Assembly: GCA_018061265.1 (NCBI GenBank)
Contig: JAGOUM010000001.1
Span: 62,001 to 126,000 of the forward strand
Reading direction: 5' to 3'
Length of the DNA stretch: 64,000 bases
Source of the DNA: Rhodoferax sp.
GTDB taxonomy: Bacteria; Pseudomonadota; Gammaproteobacteria; Burkholderiales; Burkholderiaceae_C
Position numbers and translations under genes: made by a program. Positions within the stretch are counted from its first letter, which is position 1. Each line of letters opens with the position of its first letter. Below, in pieces: positions 54,844 to 64,000 of this stretch. A model generated the notes under the pieces. That model was not told the DNA's origin. It saw nothing but the letters and a program-made list of their open reading frames with translations, and made no database searches.

Positions 54844-55791
54844 ATGCAAGTAACCAGTCGCGCCGCGCTGGGCCAACTCAGCGACATGGACATCCGCTTG
54901 CTGCGGGTGTTCAAAAGTGTGGTCGATTGCGGCGGCATGAGCGCGGCCGAACTCGAACTCAACATTGGCACCAGCACGGTGAGCCGCCATATCAAAGACC
55001 TGGAGACCCGACTGGGCCTGACCCTGTGCCGGCGCGGCCGTGCCGGCTTTTCGTTGACACCGGAAGGTGAACAAATTTACGCACAGACACTGCAACTGCT
55101 GGTCGGTGTGGAGGCGTTTCGCACCCGTGTCGATGAAATTCACCAGCGTTTGGGCGGCGAGCTGCATTTAGCGGTGTTTGACAAGACCGCCAGCAACCCG
55201 CAGGCGCACATTGGCGAGGCGATTGCCCAGTTTCAGGCGCAGGCGCCGGACGTCAGCCTGCATCTTCATGTGGCACCGCTCAACGTGATCGAGCGCGGTG
55301 TGCTGGCAGGGCAGTTTCAGGTTGGCGTGGTACCGGGGCACCGCAGCGCAGACACGCTGGTCTACGACGAGCTGTTTGACGAAACCATGTACCTCTATTG
55401 CGCGCCCAGCCATCCGCTTTTTGATCTGATCTCAGCGCAGCAGCCCGCCGACTGGGACGCCCTGCGCCAGCATCGCTTTGCCGGGCTGGGCTACCACTCG
55501 CCCAATATGGAGCTGACCCAACAGGTACGACTGGCGCGTTCCGCCACCGGCTACGACCAGGAGTCCATTGCCACGCTGATCCTGTCGGGCCGTTTCCTGG
55601 GTTTTTTGCCCGACCATTACGCGCAGGACTTTGTTCGGCAAGGACGCATGCGCGCGCTTCAACCCCAGGTATTTCGTTACCGCTGCAGCTTTTTTGGCAT
55701 TGTGCGCGCATCGCCGCAAAGCAGCCGGGTAACGCGTGCGTTTCAGGACTGCCTTCGAACGGCACACCATCGGGTCGAGGTCACCCCTTGA
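54844..55791 (+). CDS. LysR-type transcriptional regulator
   Basis: LysR regulator of 315 residues: N-terminal winged helix (about 15-75, MDIRLLRVFKSVVDCGGMSA, then LNIGTSTVSRHIKDLETRLG) and an effector-binding domain from about 100. Divergent orientation to the omega-transaminase gene with a 99 bp gap points to control of the beta-alanine genes, the effector perhaps being beta-alanine or malonate semialdehyde. Its last 11 bp overlap the 3' end of the facing SnoaL-like gene. Confidence 0.9.
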   Translation: MQVTSRAALGQLSDMDIRLLRVFKSVVDCGGMSAAELELNIGTSTVSRHIKDLETRLGLTLCRRGRAGFSLTPEGEQIYAQTLQLLVGVEAFRTRVDEIHQRLGGELHLAVFDKTASNPQAHIGEAIAQFQAQAPDVSLHLHVAPLNVIERGVLAGQFQVGVVPGHRSADTLVYDELFDETMYLYCAPSHPLFDLISAQQPADWDALRQHRFAGLGYHSPNMELTQQVRLARSATGYDQESIATLILSGRFLGFLPDHYAQDFVRQGRMRALQPQVFRYRCSFFGIVRASPQSSRVTRAFQDCLRTAHHRVEVTP

Positions 55792-56203
55792 GTTGCTTCA
55801 TACCGGTCGCCCAGTCTTCGAGGTGATGCACGCAAACGATCTGGCCATGCTCGATCTCATGGATGTCGGTGGTGTCGATCCTGAAGGATCTGCTGCCGTC
55901 AAGCGGCAGCCCCATGAAGTTGCCCTTGGGTGAGCCGGTGGCCACCGAGCGCACCACCACTTTCTTGCCATCGACGCCGATCACCAGGTCTTGGGGTTCC
56001 CACACCAGGTCAGGAATAATCTGCCAGAAAAAACCCACCTGCTTGATCAGCGTGGCTTTGTCCTTGACTTCCTGGCTATTGATGGACTGAAAGCTATCGG
56101 CCAGGATTTTGTCCAGCACAGCACCAGGATTGGTGTCCGTATTGACGGTGAGTGCCTTTTGGTAGAAAGAGGCAACGATGGTTTGTAACTCGTCTTGGGT
56201 CAT
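55781..56203 (-). CDS. SnoaL-like / ester cyclase family protein
   Basis: Small NTF2-fold protein of 140 residues without a signal peptide. The pattern VASFYQKAL ... ILADSFQSINSQEVKDKATL ... IPDLVWEPQDLVIGVDGKKV ... HEIEHGQIVCVHHLEDWATGMKQL is that of SnoaL-like polyketide cyclase/ester cyclase domains, a fold with many roles. It is a cytoplasmic paralogue of the next upstream gene (56230-56748), with which it shares the HHVEDW/HHLEDW end. Function cannot be assigned. Confidence 0.8.
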   Translation of the reverse strand: MTQDELQTIVASFYQKALTVNTDTNPGAVLDKILADSFQSINSQEVKDKATLIKQVGFFWQIIPDLVWEPQDLVIGVDGKKVVVRSVATGSPKGNFMGLPLDGSRSFRIDTTDIHEIEHGQIVCVHHLEDWATGMKQLKG

Positions 56204-56229
56204 GATGGATCTTTTCGTCGGTAAGTGTG

Positions 56230-56748
56230 TTATTTGGCCGAGAGCTGACGCAGAGCACCAGCCCAGTCCTCGACGTGGTGGGCGGTGATGGCCTTGCCGT
56301 CCTTGATGGTGTGGATATCGATGGTCATGATCTTGAAGCTCTTGCCTGTCGGTTGAACACCAAAAAATGGACCCACCGGCGTGCCGCTAGCTTCGCTGCG
56401 CACGATGATTCGGTTGCCATCGACCAGAACGTCTTTGATATCCCACTTCAGGTCGGGGATCAACTTACCAAAGCCGCCAACCTGCGCGACAAAACCATCA
56501 CGGCCCTTGAAGTCAGTTTCACTCGAATACGACTTCCAGTCGGGGGCCAACGCCTGCTCGGACAGGGCTTTGAGGTCCTTGGTCGCCGGTTGGTTGAGCA
56601 TCTCGTAAAACGGCGCCACCTGCTTACGCGCCTGTTCCAGTGACATCGATTGAGAAAAGGCAGGTGTGGAATGAACGATGGCAAAAGCCAAGGCGGCAGC
56701 AAGCGGTATGCGGCAGACAGGAGTGAGACGAAGGTGAGATTGCAGCAT
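56230..56748 (-). CDS. Exported SnoaL-like protein
   Basis: NTF2-fold SnoaL-like protein of 172 residues with a signal peptide (cleavage near AFS-QSM). Core stretches GKLIPDLKWDIKDVLVDGNR and HTIKDGKAITAHHVEDWAGAL match the cytoplasmic paralogue downstream. A site AAGGA lies nine bases before the ATG. The pair, one exported and one cytoplasmic, are 26 bp apart and co-directional; the AraC gene diverges upstream and may control them. Confidence 0.82.
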   Translation of the reverse strand: MLQSHLRLTPVCRIPLAAALAFAIVHSTPAFSQSMSLEQARKQVAPFYEMLNQPATKDLKALSEQALAPDWKSYSSETDFKGRDGFVAQVGGFGKLIPDLKWDIKDVLVDGNRIIVRSEASGTPVGPFFGVQPTGKSFKIMTIDIHTIKDGKAITAHHVEDWAGALRQLSAK

Positions 56749-56870
56749 GGTGATGGTCCTTATCGGTCAGAGGTTTACAAGAGGCGGATGGCCAAAGTTT
56801 CCGGTATCAGCGCAAAAAAGACGAGATCAAATTTGGACCGAATAGGGTAAAAATCAGACAAAATGGATGC

Positions 56871-57812
56871 ATGCATAGCAAACCTGAAATTGCCGAAGTA
56901 GGTTTCAGGCCGCCGCACGACACGCGCCTTTCTGTTGAAGCCTTGACGCTTGAATCATTGAGAAAACGTGCCAGCGCAGAGCACTTCGAAAAGCTTCAAC
57001 GAGCCGACTTTTACCGGCTTATCGGAGTGGTCTCGGGCGACACCTGTCCGATGGTGGATTTCGACACCTTTGCCGCCACCGCTGGTGATTGGTTTCTGGT
57101 GCGACCGGGGCAGGTGTTTCGCTACGATTTTTCCCGCCCCTGGGACGGCTGGCTGCTTGTTTTTAGACCCGACGGATTAATCAACATCAACCCAAACCAC
57201 GTTGGTCAGGAAATCGACCTGTTGCGTCGAATCGAAGACCTGAACTGTCTGCATTCACTTGGCCAAGGCCCACACGACTGGATGGTTCGCCGACTGCAGC
57301 AGATACAGAGCGACGGTGCCATGACCACAGATGTGGTCCTGCGCAACGAACTTCTACGTCTGGAACTCTCGGGCCTATTGTTGCGCCTGTCGCTGTGGCA
57401 ATCGGCCAAGGGTTTGAACCAAACCGGTCCGGTCATCGGGCAGGCCCAGTTCCGGCGTTTTCACAAGTTGCTCAGCACCGACTTTTACCGGCACCACCAG
57501 GTCCGGCATTACGCCCGAACGCTGGGCATGAGTGACAAAACCTTGAGCCGGGCTTGCCTGGCAGCCAGTGGCTTGCCCGCCAAAGCGCTGATCAACCAAC
57601 GCTTGGTATTAGAAGCCAAGCGCCTGCTGGCCCACACCCGGGTGTCTGTGCAGACCATTGGTCACGAGCTGGGTTTTGATGAACCGACCAATTTTGTCAA
57701 ATTCTTCCGCAAGGAGGCGCAAATGACGCCGCTGACTTTCCGGCAACACTTTGCAGGTGCAACGCCGGGAATTCAAACACTTCCATCGCGCCGTCAGGTG
57801 GCAAGAAGTTGA
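56871..57812 (+). CDS. AraC family transcriptional regulator
   Basis: Regulator of 313 residues. The N-terminal half is a cupin-like effector domain (FYRLIGVVSGDTCPMVDFDT, WFLVRPGQVFRYDF). The C-terminal 100 residues are the double helix-turn-helix of AraC/XylS (VRHYARTLGMSDKTLSRACL, then VQTIGHELGFDEPTNFVKFF). It diverges from the exported SnoaL-like gene with a 122 bp gap, so that pair is the likely target. An anion transporter gene follows 77 bp downstream. Confidence 0.9.
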   Translation: MHSKPEIAEVGFRPPHDTRLSVEALTLESLRKRASAEHFEKLQRADFYRLIGVVSGDTCPMVDFDTFAATAGDWFLVRPGQVFRYDFSRPWDGWLLVFRPDGLININPNHVGQEIDLLRRIEDLNCLHSLGQGPHDWMVRRLQQIQSDGAMTTDVVLRNELLRLELSGLLLRLSLWQSAKGLNQTGPVIGQAQFRRFHKLLSTDFYRHHQVRHYARTLGMSDKTLSRACLAASGLPAKALINQRLVLEAKRLLAHTRVSVQTIGHELGFDEPTNFVKFFRKEAQMTPLTFRQHFAGATPGIQTLPSRRQVARS

Positions 57813-57889
57813 GGAAGATTTCCCTTCAGCCCTTATAAATACTGCCCTGACAGCTATGAATATAGTTTCTTCCCTTGTCGCACCAATCC

Positions 57890-59152
57890 ATGTCAAGCCC
57901 TGACACCCAACACATTGGCGTGGCCCTGATATTTGCCCTGGTGTATCTGGGCATGATTCTGGGCGGCTTGCCACGCCTGAAACTGGATCGTTCCGGGGTT
58001 GCGTTGCTTGGCGCCATTGCCATGATCGGTCTTGGTGCCAGCAGCACCGAGCAGGCGGCCAAAGCCATCGACCTGCCGACCATCCTGCTGCTGTTTTCAT
58101 TCATGGTGATTTCGGCGCAAATGCGGCTGGGCGGTTTCTACGTGGCAGTCGCACAACGCGTGGCTGGTCTGCAACTGGGACGCGCAGGCTTGCTGGCCGC
58201 TCTGATCGCAACTGCCGCGGCTCTTTCAGCGGTGTTCTCCAATGACATTGTTTGCCTCGCCATGACACCGGTGGTCGCGCAGTCGTGCCTGCAACGCCGC
58301 CTTGACCCGGTACCCTTTCTGGTTGCACTGGCCTGTGCGGCCAATATCGGCTCGGCCGCCACGCTGATCGGTAACCCGCAAAACATGCTGATCGGCGCGA
58401 TGTTGCAACTGCCGTTTGCTGGCTACATACATGCCGCCTTGCCACCAGTCTTACTCAGCCTGCTGGTGCTTTGGATTTGGCTGGTATTTGCCCCGCATGG
58501 CACCCTGGCCCAGCCGGTGCAAGCCCACCTGCCCCCAAACGCTGATGTCGCATCAACCGAAGGATTTGCACCCATGCAAACCCCGCGCTTTGACGCGTGG
58601 CAAACTGGCAAGGGCTTGCTGGTGGCCTGCGCGCTGATGGGCATATTTTTGTTCACCGACTGGCCACGTGAAGTTGCCGCATTGGTGGGTGCGGGTGTGC
58701 TGCTGCTGAGCCGACGTTTTCATTCGTCACATGTGATGGGTTTTGTCGACTGGGAACTGCTGATCCTGTTTATGGGACTGTTTGTGGTCAACCACGCCTT
58801 TGAGTCCACCGGCCTGGCAGCGCAGGCGGTCGGCTGGCTGGCTGGTCAAGGTGTTCATCTTGCGGACAGCGCGGTACTGGTCACCGCAACCGTGGCTTTG
58901 TCCAACCTGGTGTCCAACGTGCCCGCAGTGATGCTGCTGATCCCGCACGTCCAAGGCATGCAGGGTGGCGTCACTCTGGCACTGGTCAGCACCTTTGCCG
59001 GTAACCTGTTGTTGGTAGGCTCGATCGCCAATCTGATCGTGGTTGACCTGGCCGAAAAAAGCGGCATTGCCATCGGCTGGCGCGCGCATCTGCGCATTGG
59101 CCTGCCAGTGACAGTGATGAGCTTATTGATCGTCGGTTGGTGGCTGGGCTGA
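57890..59152 (+). CDS. ArsB/NhaD-type (citrate transporter-like) membrane transporter
   Basis: Ion transporter superfamily protein of 420 residues with about eleven or twelve membrane segments. Family signatures are FSNDIVCLAMTPVV in the first half, the loop AANIGSAATLIGNPQNMLIG, and a second-half counterpart LSNLVSNVPAVMLLIP. The substrate could be a dicarboxylate, arsenite or sodium; I cannot decide. The ATG at 57890 is preferred to a TTG 15 bp upstream. Confidence 0.85.
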   Translation: MSSPDTQHIGVALIFALVYLGMILGGLPRLKLDRSGVALLGAIAMIGLGASSTEQAAKAIDLPTILLLFSFMVISAQMRLGGFYVAVAQRVAGLQLGRAGLLAALIATAAALSAVFSNDIVCLAMTPVVAQSCLQRRLDPVPFLVALACAANIGSAATLIGNPQNMLIGAMLQLPFAGYIHAALPPVLLSLLVLWIWLVFAPHGTLAQPVQAHLPPNADVASTEGFAPMQTPRFDAWQTGKGLLVACALMGIFLFTDWPREVAALVGAGVLLLSRRFHSSHVMGFVDWELLILFMGLFVVNHAFESTGLAAQAVGWLAGQGVHLADSAVLVTATVALSNLVSNVPAVMLLIPHVQGMQGGVTLALVSTFAGNLLLVGSIANLIVVDLAEKSGIAIGWRAHLRIGLPVTVMSLLIVGWWLG

Positions 59153-59272
59153 CTCCCGCAATGGCCCTTGTGCCAATGCGAAATTTCCATTGATACAAAT
59201 CAATCATGGTGCGTAGAATCTGCCAACCGCTCGTTGGAAATCAGGGCATAAAACACACGCAGGAGCGCAATT

Positions 59273-62200
59273 TTGCGATTCGCGGCAAACGAACAGTCCC
59301 TACTGCGACTGCACTTGTTAGGCACACTGACCATTGTCATGCTGCTGACATTGGGCCTGGCCGCGTATTTTTCATGGCAAAGCCGCGTTGAACATCATGC
59401 CTCAATCGAACGCGTGTCCCAGGGCGTACAGGCGCAGCAGCATGCACGTCTGCGCGCCGAAATCGACTCAGCGGTCAGTTTCCTGAACTTCACCCGCACG
59501 CGCACTGGTCCTGTATTGCGCCAACGCCTGAGCGAGCAGGTTGACACCGCCATGCAGATGGTGCAGGCCATGTATGACCGCGAGTCAAAGCGCCGTCCGC
59601 CCGCGGCGGTCAAACAGCTGATCATCGAAGCGCTGCGACCGATGCGTTTTTTTGATGGGCGGGGCTACTTCTTCATCGACGACATGCAAGGTCAGTTCAT
59701 CCTGCTGCCCACCGCGCCACAACTGGAGGGGCAGACCAAGCTCGATAACCGGGATGACCGGGGCCACTACATCATGCGTGGGCTGATTGATGCGGCTCGC
59801 CAGCCTGATGGCCAGGGTTTCTCGCGTTACCGCTGGTACTCGCCAGATGTACCCAAGGAGATGACGGACAAACTGGCTTATGTGCGCTATTTCGAGCCTT
59901 TTGACTGGTTGATTGGCACGGGTGACTACACCTACAAATGGGAGCAACAGCAGCAACTGGCGGTGCTGGAGCGTCTACGCGGCGTGCGTTTTGGGCAAAG
60001 TGGTCGCATCGGGGTGCTTGACGGTGATGGTCGGGTACTGCTGGCCGCTAACACGCCGTCACTGGAAGGTCAACCCTTGTCGTCACTGCCCGAGCCCCAG
60101 CGCGCCATACTGGAACAAGTGCTGGCGAAAGCGCGCCGGGGCGGAGGTTTGATGCAGGCAGATTGGTCCGATGACGGCACCAGCCTGATGCCAAAAACCG
60201 CGGTGGTGCAGTGGGTAGCACCCTGGGGCTGGACTCTCATCGCCAGCATTTCAGACAACGAGCTTCAACACAGTTTGCGCCAGGAAATGGCACGTGAGGT
60301 GAGCGCGAGCCAGCGTCTGCGACAGTGGCTGCTGCCACTACTGTTGGCACTGGCGCTGGGGCTGGGTGCCTCCTGGGCGTTTTCGCAAAAGTGGCGTAGC
60401 CTGTTTGCGCTCTACCACGACGACATCCGTGTAAAAAACCAGTCCATTGCCCGCAGCGAAGCCCTGTTTCGTGCGGTGTTCGACAACGCTGCGGTGGGCA
60501 TCGCCCAAGCTTCGCCGACAGGCGAGTTCATGCAAATGAACCAGTGTTACTGCAACTTGTTGGGCTACAGCCTGGATGAGGTCATGCAGCCCGGCTTCAA
60601 CTTTCGGCGGGTCACGCTACCAGATGACCTGGCTGCAGACGAGCAGCATGTGCGGGATTTGCTCAATGGACACGCGACCAGTTTCAGCATGGAGAAGCGA
60701 TACATCCGCAAGGATGGCAGCATCGTCTGGGCTTATCTGGCGGTACAACTGGTACAGGCAACCGATGGCACGCCGCAGTATTTCATCGCCGCGGTGCACG
60801 ACATTTCCGAACGTAAGCAAGCCGAAGACCGCCTGCGCTTGGCCGCCAGCGTGTTCACTCACGCGCGCGAGGGCATTTTGATCACCGAGATTGATGGCAC
60901 CATCATTGACATCAACGAGTCATTTACCCGTATCACCGGATACACCCGCGATGATGCAGTCGGCCAAAATCCGCGCCTGCTCAAGTCGGGCCTGCAGTCG
61001 GATGCGTATTACTCCGAAATGTGGCGCAGCATCGCTGACAACGGACACTGGTTTGGAGAGACATGGAACCGGCGCAAGAACGGCGAAATTTTTGTCGAAA
61101 TGCAGACAGTGAGCGTGGTGTGCGACGCCAACGGCCAGCCGCGTCACTATGTGTCGTTGTTCTCTGACATCACGGCGCTCAAGGAGCACGAACGTCAGTT
61201 GGAGCACATTGCCCATTTCGACGCCCTCACCGGCCTTCCCAACCGCGTGTTACTGGCCGACCGGCTGGGTCAAGCCATGCTGCAGGCGCTGCGCCGTGGT
61301 CAAAAGCTGGCTGTGGCGTACCTCGACCTTGACGGCTTCAAATCGATCAACGACCTGCACGGACACGAGGCCGGCGACCGGGTATTGATGGGGGTAGCCA
61401 GTCGCATGAAAGAGGTGCTGCGCGAAGGCGACACCCTGGCCAGGCTTGGTGGTGATGAGTTTATTGCCGTCCTGGTGGACTTACCCGAGACCACGACCAG
61501 CTTGCCGCTGCTGACCCGGCTGCTTGATGCTGCCGCCGAACCGATCCAGTTGGGAGGGCAATGCCTGCAGGTGTCGGCCAGCCTGGGTGCCACTTTCTAT
61601 CCTCAGTCCGACTCGATTGACGCCGAGCAGTTGCAGCGGCAGGCTGATCAGGCCATGTACCAAGCCAAACTGGCGGGTAAAAACCGCTATCACTTGTTTG
61701 ACGCAGAGCAGGACCGTAGCGCGCGCGGCCATTTTGAGAGCCTTGAGCACATCCGCCACGCGCTCCAGAACGAGCAACTGGTGCTGTATTACCAGCCCAA
61801 AGTCAACATGCGCAGTGGCAAAGTCATCGGTGCTGAGGCGCTGATTCGCTGGCAACATCCGCAGCGTGGTCTGCTGGCCCCGGCACAGTTTTTGCCGGTG
61901 ATCGAAAACCACTCACTGGCCGTTGAGGTGGGGGAGTGGGTGATCAGCTCGGCACTGCGACAGATGGAACTCTGGCATATACAAGGTTTGAGTGTGCCGG
62001 TTAGTGTGAATGTGGGCGCGCGCCAGTTGCAACAGCGTGACTTTGTCAGCCGCTTGCAGGTATTGCTGGGCGAACACCCTGAGGTACCGCCCAAATGCCT
62101 GGAGCTGGAGGTGCTGGAAACCAGCGCCCTGGAGGACATTTCCGGCGTCTCGACGGTCATCGAAGCCTGTCGTGGGCTGGGTGTGATGTTTGCACTGGAC

Positions 62201-62542
62201 GACTTTGGAACCGGCTATTCGAGCCTGACCTATCTGAAACGCTTGCCCGTGGCACTGCTGAAAATTGACCAGAGTTTCGTGCGCGACATGCTCGACGACG
62301 CTGACGATCTGGCAATTCTGCAAGGCGTCATAGGCTTGGCGAAGGCGTTCCACCGCACCGTGATTGCCGAAGGCGTGGAGACCATCGCCCATGGTACGGC
62401 GCTGCTGGCGCTAGGCTGTGAGCAGGCGCAAGGTTACGGCATAGCACGCCCGATGCCAGCCACCGACTTTGTTGCCTGGGCCGCGGCCTGGCGGCCAGAC
62501 CCTGCATGGCATTCACCGGGTTCGACGATTACCGACGTATGA
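59273..62542 (+). CDS. Cache-PAS-PAS-GGDEF-EAL membrane c-di-GMP enzyme
   Basis: Large receptor of 1089 residues: membrane helix (about 13-33), a periplasmic double Cache region (about 45-340, with FFDGRGYFFIDDMQGQFIL and a second YFEPFDWLIGTGDYTYKWE), and a membrane helix (about 350-370). Two PAS domains (about 395-515 and 520-640), GGDEF and EAL follow. The cyclase site GGDEF is at 726-730, with inhibition site REGD at 717-720; EAL at 855-857 with DDFGTGYSSL, KIDQSF and EGVET present. Synthesis and breakdown of c-di-GMP both appear possible. The TTG start is supported by AGGAG seven bases upstream. It converges on a second GGDEF-EAL gene 16 bp away. Confidence 0.92.
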   Translation: MRFAANEQSLLRLHLLGTLTIVMLLTLGLAAYFSWQSRVEHHASIERVSQGVQAQQHARLRAEIDSAVSFLNFTRTRTGPVLRQRLSEQVDTAMQMVQAMYDRESKRRPPAAVKQLIIEALRPMRFFDGRGYFFIDDMQGQFILLPTAPQLEGQTKLDNRDDRGHYIMRGLIDAARQPDGQGFSRYRWYSPDVPKEMTDKLAYVRYFEPFDWLIGTGDYTYKWEQQQQLAVLERLRGVRFGQSGRIGVLDGDGRVLLAANTPSLEGQPLSSLPEPQRAILEQVLAKARRGGGLMQADWSDDGTSLMPKTAVVQWVAPWGWTLIASISDNELQHSLRQEMAREVSASQRLRQWLLPLLLALALGLGASWAFSQKWRSLFALYHDDIRVKNQSIARSEALFRAVFDNAAVGIAQASPTGEFMQMNQCYCNLLGYSLDEVMQPGFNFRRVTLPDDLAADEQHVRDLLNGHATSFSMEKRYIRKDGSIVWAYLAVQLVQATDGTPQYFIAAVHDISERKQAEDRLRLAASVFTHAREGILITEIDGTIIDINESFTRITGYTRDDAVGQNPRLLKSGLQSDAYYSEMWRSIADNGHWFGETWNRRKNGEIFVEMQTVSVVCDANGQPRHYVSLFSDITALKEHERQLEHIAHFDALTGLPNRVLLADRLGQAMLQALRRGQKLAVAYLDLDGFKSINDLHGHEAGDRVLMGVASRMKEVLREGDTLARLGGDEFIAVLVDLPETTTSLPLLTRLLDAAAEPIQLGGQCLQVSASLGATFYPQSDSIDAEQLQRQADQAMYQAKLAGKNRYHLFDAEQDRSARGHFESLEHIRHALQNEQLVLYYQPKVNMRSGKVIGAEALIRWQHPQRGLLAPAQFLPVIENHSLAVEVGEWVISSALRQMELWHIQGLSVPVSVNVGARQLQQRDFVSRLQVLLGEHPEVPPKCLELEVLETSALEDISGVSTVIEACRGLGVMFALDDFGTGYSSLTYLKRLPVALLKIDQSFVRDMLDDADDLAILQGVIGLAKAFHRTVIAEGVETIAHGTALLALGCEQAQGYGIARPMPATDFVAWAAAWRPDPAWHSPGSTITDV

Positions 62543-62558
62543 AGAGTCAGCTGGAGGC

Positions 62559-64000
62559 TCACGCAGCTGGCATGCCAAGCCAGCGCTGTTCGAATGCCAG
62601 TGCATCGATTGGCCTGCCAAGCCAGTAGCCCTGGCCAGACTCACATCCAAGCTCGCTCAACCGCTGGGCTTGCCCGGCCTGCTCAATACCTTCAGCCACC
62701 AGGGTATGTCCTAGGTTGTGCGCCAGATCGATGATGGTGCGAACAAGTACCGCATCATTGCCATTGCTCAGCATGTTGCCGACAAAACTCTTGTCGATCT
62801 TGATCACCGAGATGGGCAGTTCATGTAGATAGGCCAGGCTCGAATAACCGGTGCCAAAATCGTCGATCGCCAGCGCCACGCCCAAATCACGCAAGGCGCG
62901 CAGGCAACTCAGTTGCGCAGGCGTTTGCTGCAGCAGCGCGTCCTCGGTAATTTCAAGCTCCAACCCGCACGCCGGTACCCCGTGCTGTATCAACAATCGT
63001 TGCACTTGTTTGGGCAAGTCTGGGCGCTGGAGGTCGCCCACGTTCTGGTTGACCGCCATGCGCCAGCCGTCTTTCCACCTGCCTGCAAGCCGCCATCGGC
63101 CGAGGTGGCGCAAGGCTTCGCTCAATACCCACTGATCGATGGCACCCAACAGGCCGGTTTTTTCCGCCACACGAAGAAACTCGCCGGGCATCTGCAAGCC
63201 GTGGCCCGGACGCTCCCAGCGCACCAGCGCTTCAGCACCCATCAGCGCGCCGCTACCAAGTTGGCACTTCGGCTGGAAATACACCCGCAACTGCTGTTTT
63301 GCAATGGCCTCACTCAGGTCATTCTGCAAGGCAAAGGCATGATCATTGGCCAGGCTCATTTGTGGCGAATAGACTGCCGTACGGTTCCGCCCGCTCACTT
63401 TTGCCCCGTACATGGCAATGTCAGCATTACGCAGCAGCAGGTCGGGTGTGTCGCCATCCTGCGGATAACTCGCCATACCAATGCTGGCCATTGGCCGGTA
63501 ATGTTTCTTGGCGACCAGAGGCAGGGGTTCGCGCAGACGGGCGAGCAAATTGGCTGCCACTGCCTGGGCCCCTTGTGCGTCCGTCGCTGGCAACAAGACC
63601 GCAAATTCATCACCACCTACGCGCGCCACGGTGTCTTCCTGGCGTACACCTTCTTGCAGCCGCCGCGCCACGGCGCGAAGCAACAGGTCGCCGACCGGAT
63701 GGCCCAGGGTGTCATTGACTTCCTTGAACCGGTCGAGGTCAATGAACAATAGCGTAAACGGCTGCTTATGACGTTTGGCACTGGCCATCAACTGCGAGGC
63801 GCGGTCGTTGAACAGTGCCCGGTTGGGCAGATCGGTCAGCTCATCATAGGAGGCTTGACGCAGCAGGCGCAATTGGGTCTGATGCAAAAGGGTGACGTCG
63901 GTTTGCATGGCAAAGTAGTACATCACCGCGCCGTCTTCGTCGCGCACCGCATTGATACTGCACAGCACGTTGTACTCTTGCCCGTCGCTGCGCCGGTTGC
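62559..64000 (-). CDS. PAS-GGDEF-EAL c-di-GMP enzyme (5' end missing)
   Basis: C-terminal 480 residues of a c-di-GMP enzyme whose start lies beyond the window. The first visible part is the end of a PAS/LOV-like domain (RRSDGQEYNVL ... YYFAMQTDVT); LOV domains end in a similar GVQTDVT, but the flavin-binding Cys region is not in view. Then follow GGDEF with RQED inhibition site (RQEDTVARVGGDEF), and EAL (GAEALVRW) with DDFGTGYSSL, KIDKSF and EGIEQ. Both catalytic sites look intact. It converges tail to tail with the preceding receptor gene. Confidence 0.9.
   Translation of the reverse strand, partial: NRRSDGQEYNVLCSINAVRDEDGAVMYYFAMQTDVTLLHQTQLRLLRQASYDELTDLPNRALFNDRASQLMASAKRHKQPFTLLFIDLDRFKEVNDTLGHPVGDLLLRAVARRLQEGVRQEDTVARVGGDEFAVLLPATDAQGAQAVAANLLARLREPLPLVAKKHYRPMASIGMASYPQDGDTPDLLLRNADIAMYGAKVSGRNRTAVYSPQMSLANDHAFALQNDLSEAIAKQQLRVYFQPKCQLGSGALMGAEALVRWERPGHGLQMPGEFLRVAEKTGLLGAIDQWVLSEALRHLGRWRLAGRWKDGWRMAVNQNVGDLQRPDLPKQVQRLLIQHGVPACGLELEITEDALLQQTPAQLSCLRALRDLGVALAIDDFGTGYSSLAYLHELPISVIKIDKSFVGNMLSNGNDAVLVRTIIDLAHNLGHTLVAEGIEQAGQAQRLSELGCESGQGYWLGRPIDALAFEQRWLGMPAA

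Overview
The window looks like chromosomal DNA of a betaproteobacterium, most likely Burkholderiales/Comamonadaceae (a Rhodoferax-like organism). This rests on gene families (YhdP, GlnE, DUF3106 beside an ECF sigma factor, two YceI proteins behind a cytochrome b561, DUF1800/DUF1501, PaiB beside omega-amino-acid transaminase) and on moderately high GC with GTG/TTG starts. No database search was run. I see no tRNA, rRNA, CRISPR array, prophage or intact insertion sequence.

Layout. 1-6925 (minus) is one tightly packed operon: yhdP, nitrilase-family amidase, mltA, cheV (cut by the window start). glnE diverges from yhdP and is followed by a cytochrome c'-like lipoprotein. 10-14 kb: a diguanylate cyclase, then a cytochrome b561 / YceI / YceI operon. 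14-26 kb is mixed housekeeping: a DUF2799 lipoprotein, a HemG-like flavodoxin, an EF-G paralogue, TSUP and EamA transporters, a CMD-family protein, a glycine-zipper protein, a PepSY protein plus two-component pair, a transglutaminase-TPR lipoprotein, a flavin reductase, an M14 peptidase and maleylacetoacetate isomerase. 26-37 kb (minus): a PhnD-PAS-GGDEF-EAL receptor, the ABC-F protein Uup, an ECF sigma/anti-sigma/DUF3106 group, a DUF1501/DUF1800 pair with a small coupled ORF, and a membrane GGDEF protein. 37-41 kb: alanine dehydrogenase, a methyltransferase, a ZIP transporter, Dps, then about 0.8 kb of decayed genes (a probable katG stub and an AAA/DUF4143 ATPase remnant).

41.4-45.3 kb is a ferric-iron ABC transporter (binding protein, fused permease, ATPase) behind two Fur-box-like sequences. 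The ATPase has a four-cysteine cluster in its C-terminal regulatory part. 45.4-50.3 kb is the most unusual part: three translationally coupled genes in which an OatA-type acyltransferase-SGNH fusion is flanked by two related Ape1/PatB-like SGNH proteins. This is probably a cell-envelope glycan O-acetylation/deacetylation system.

51-55 kb is a beta-alanine / malonate-semialdehyde catabolic locus (mmsA, paiB-like, omega-transaminase) with a divergent LysR regulator. 55-59 kb holds two SnoaL-like paralogues, an AraC regulator and an ArsB/NhaD-type anion transporter. The window ends with two GGDEF-EAL proteins converging tail to tail, the second cut by the window end. In total five c-di-GMP enzymes lie within 64 kb.
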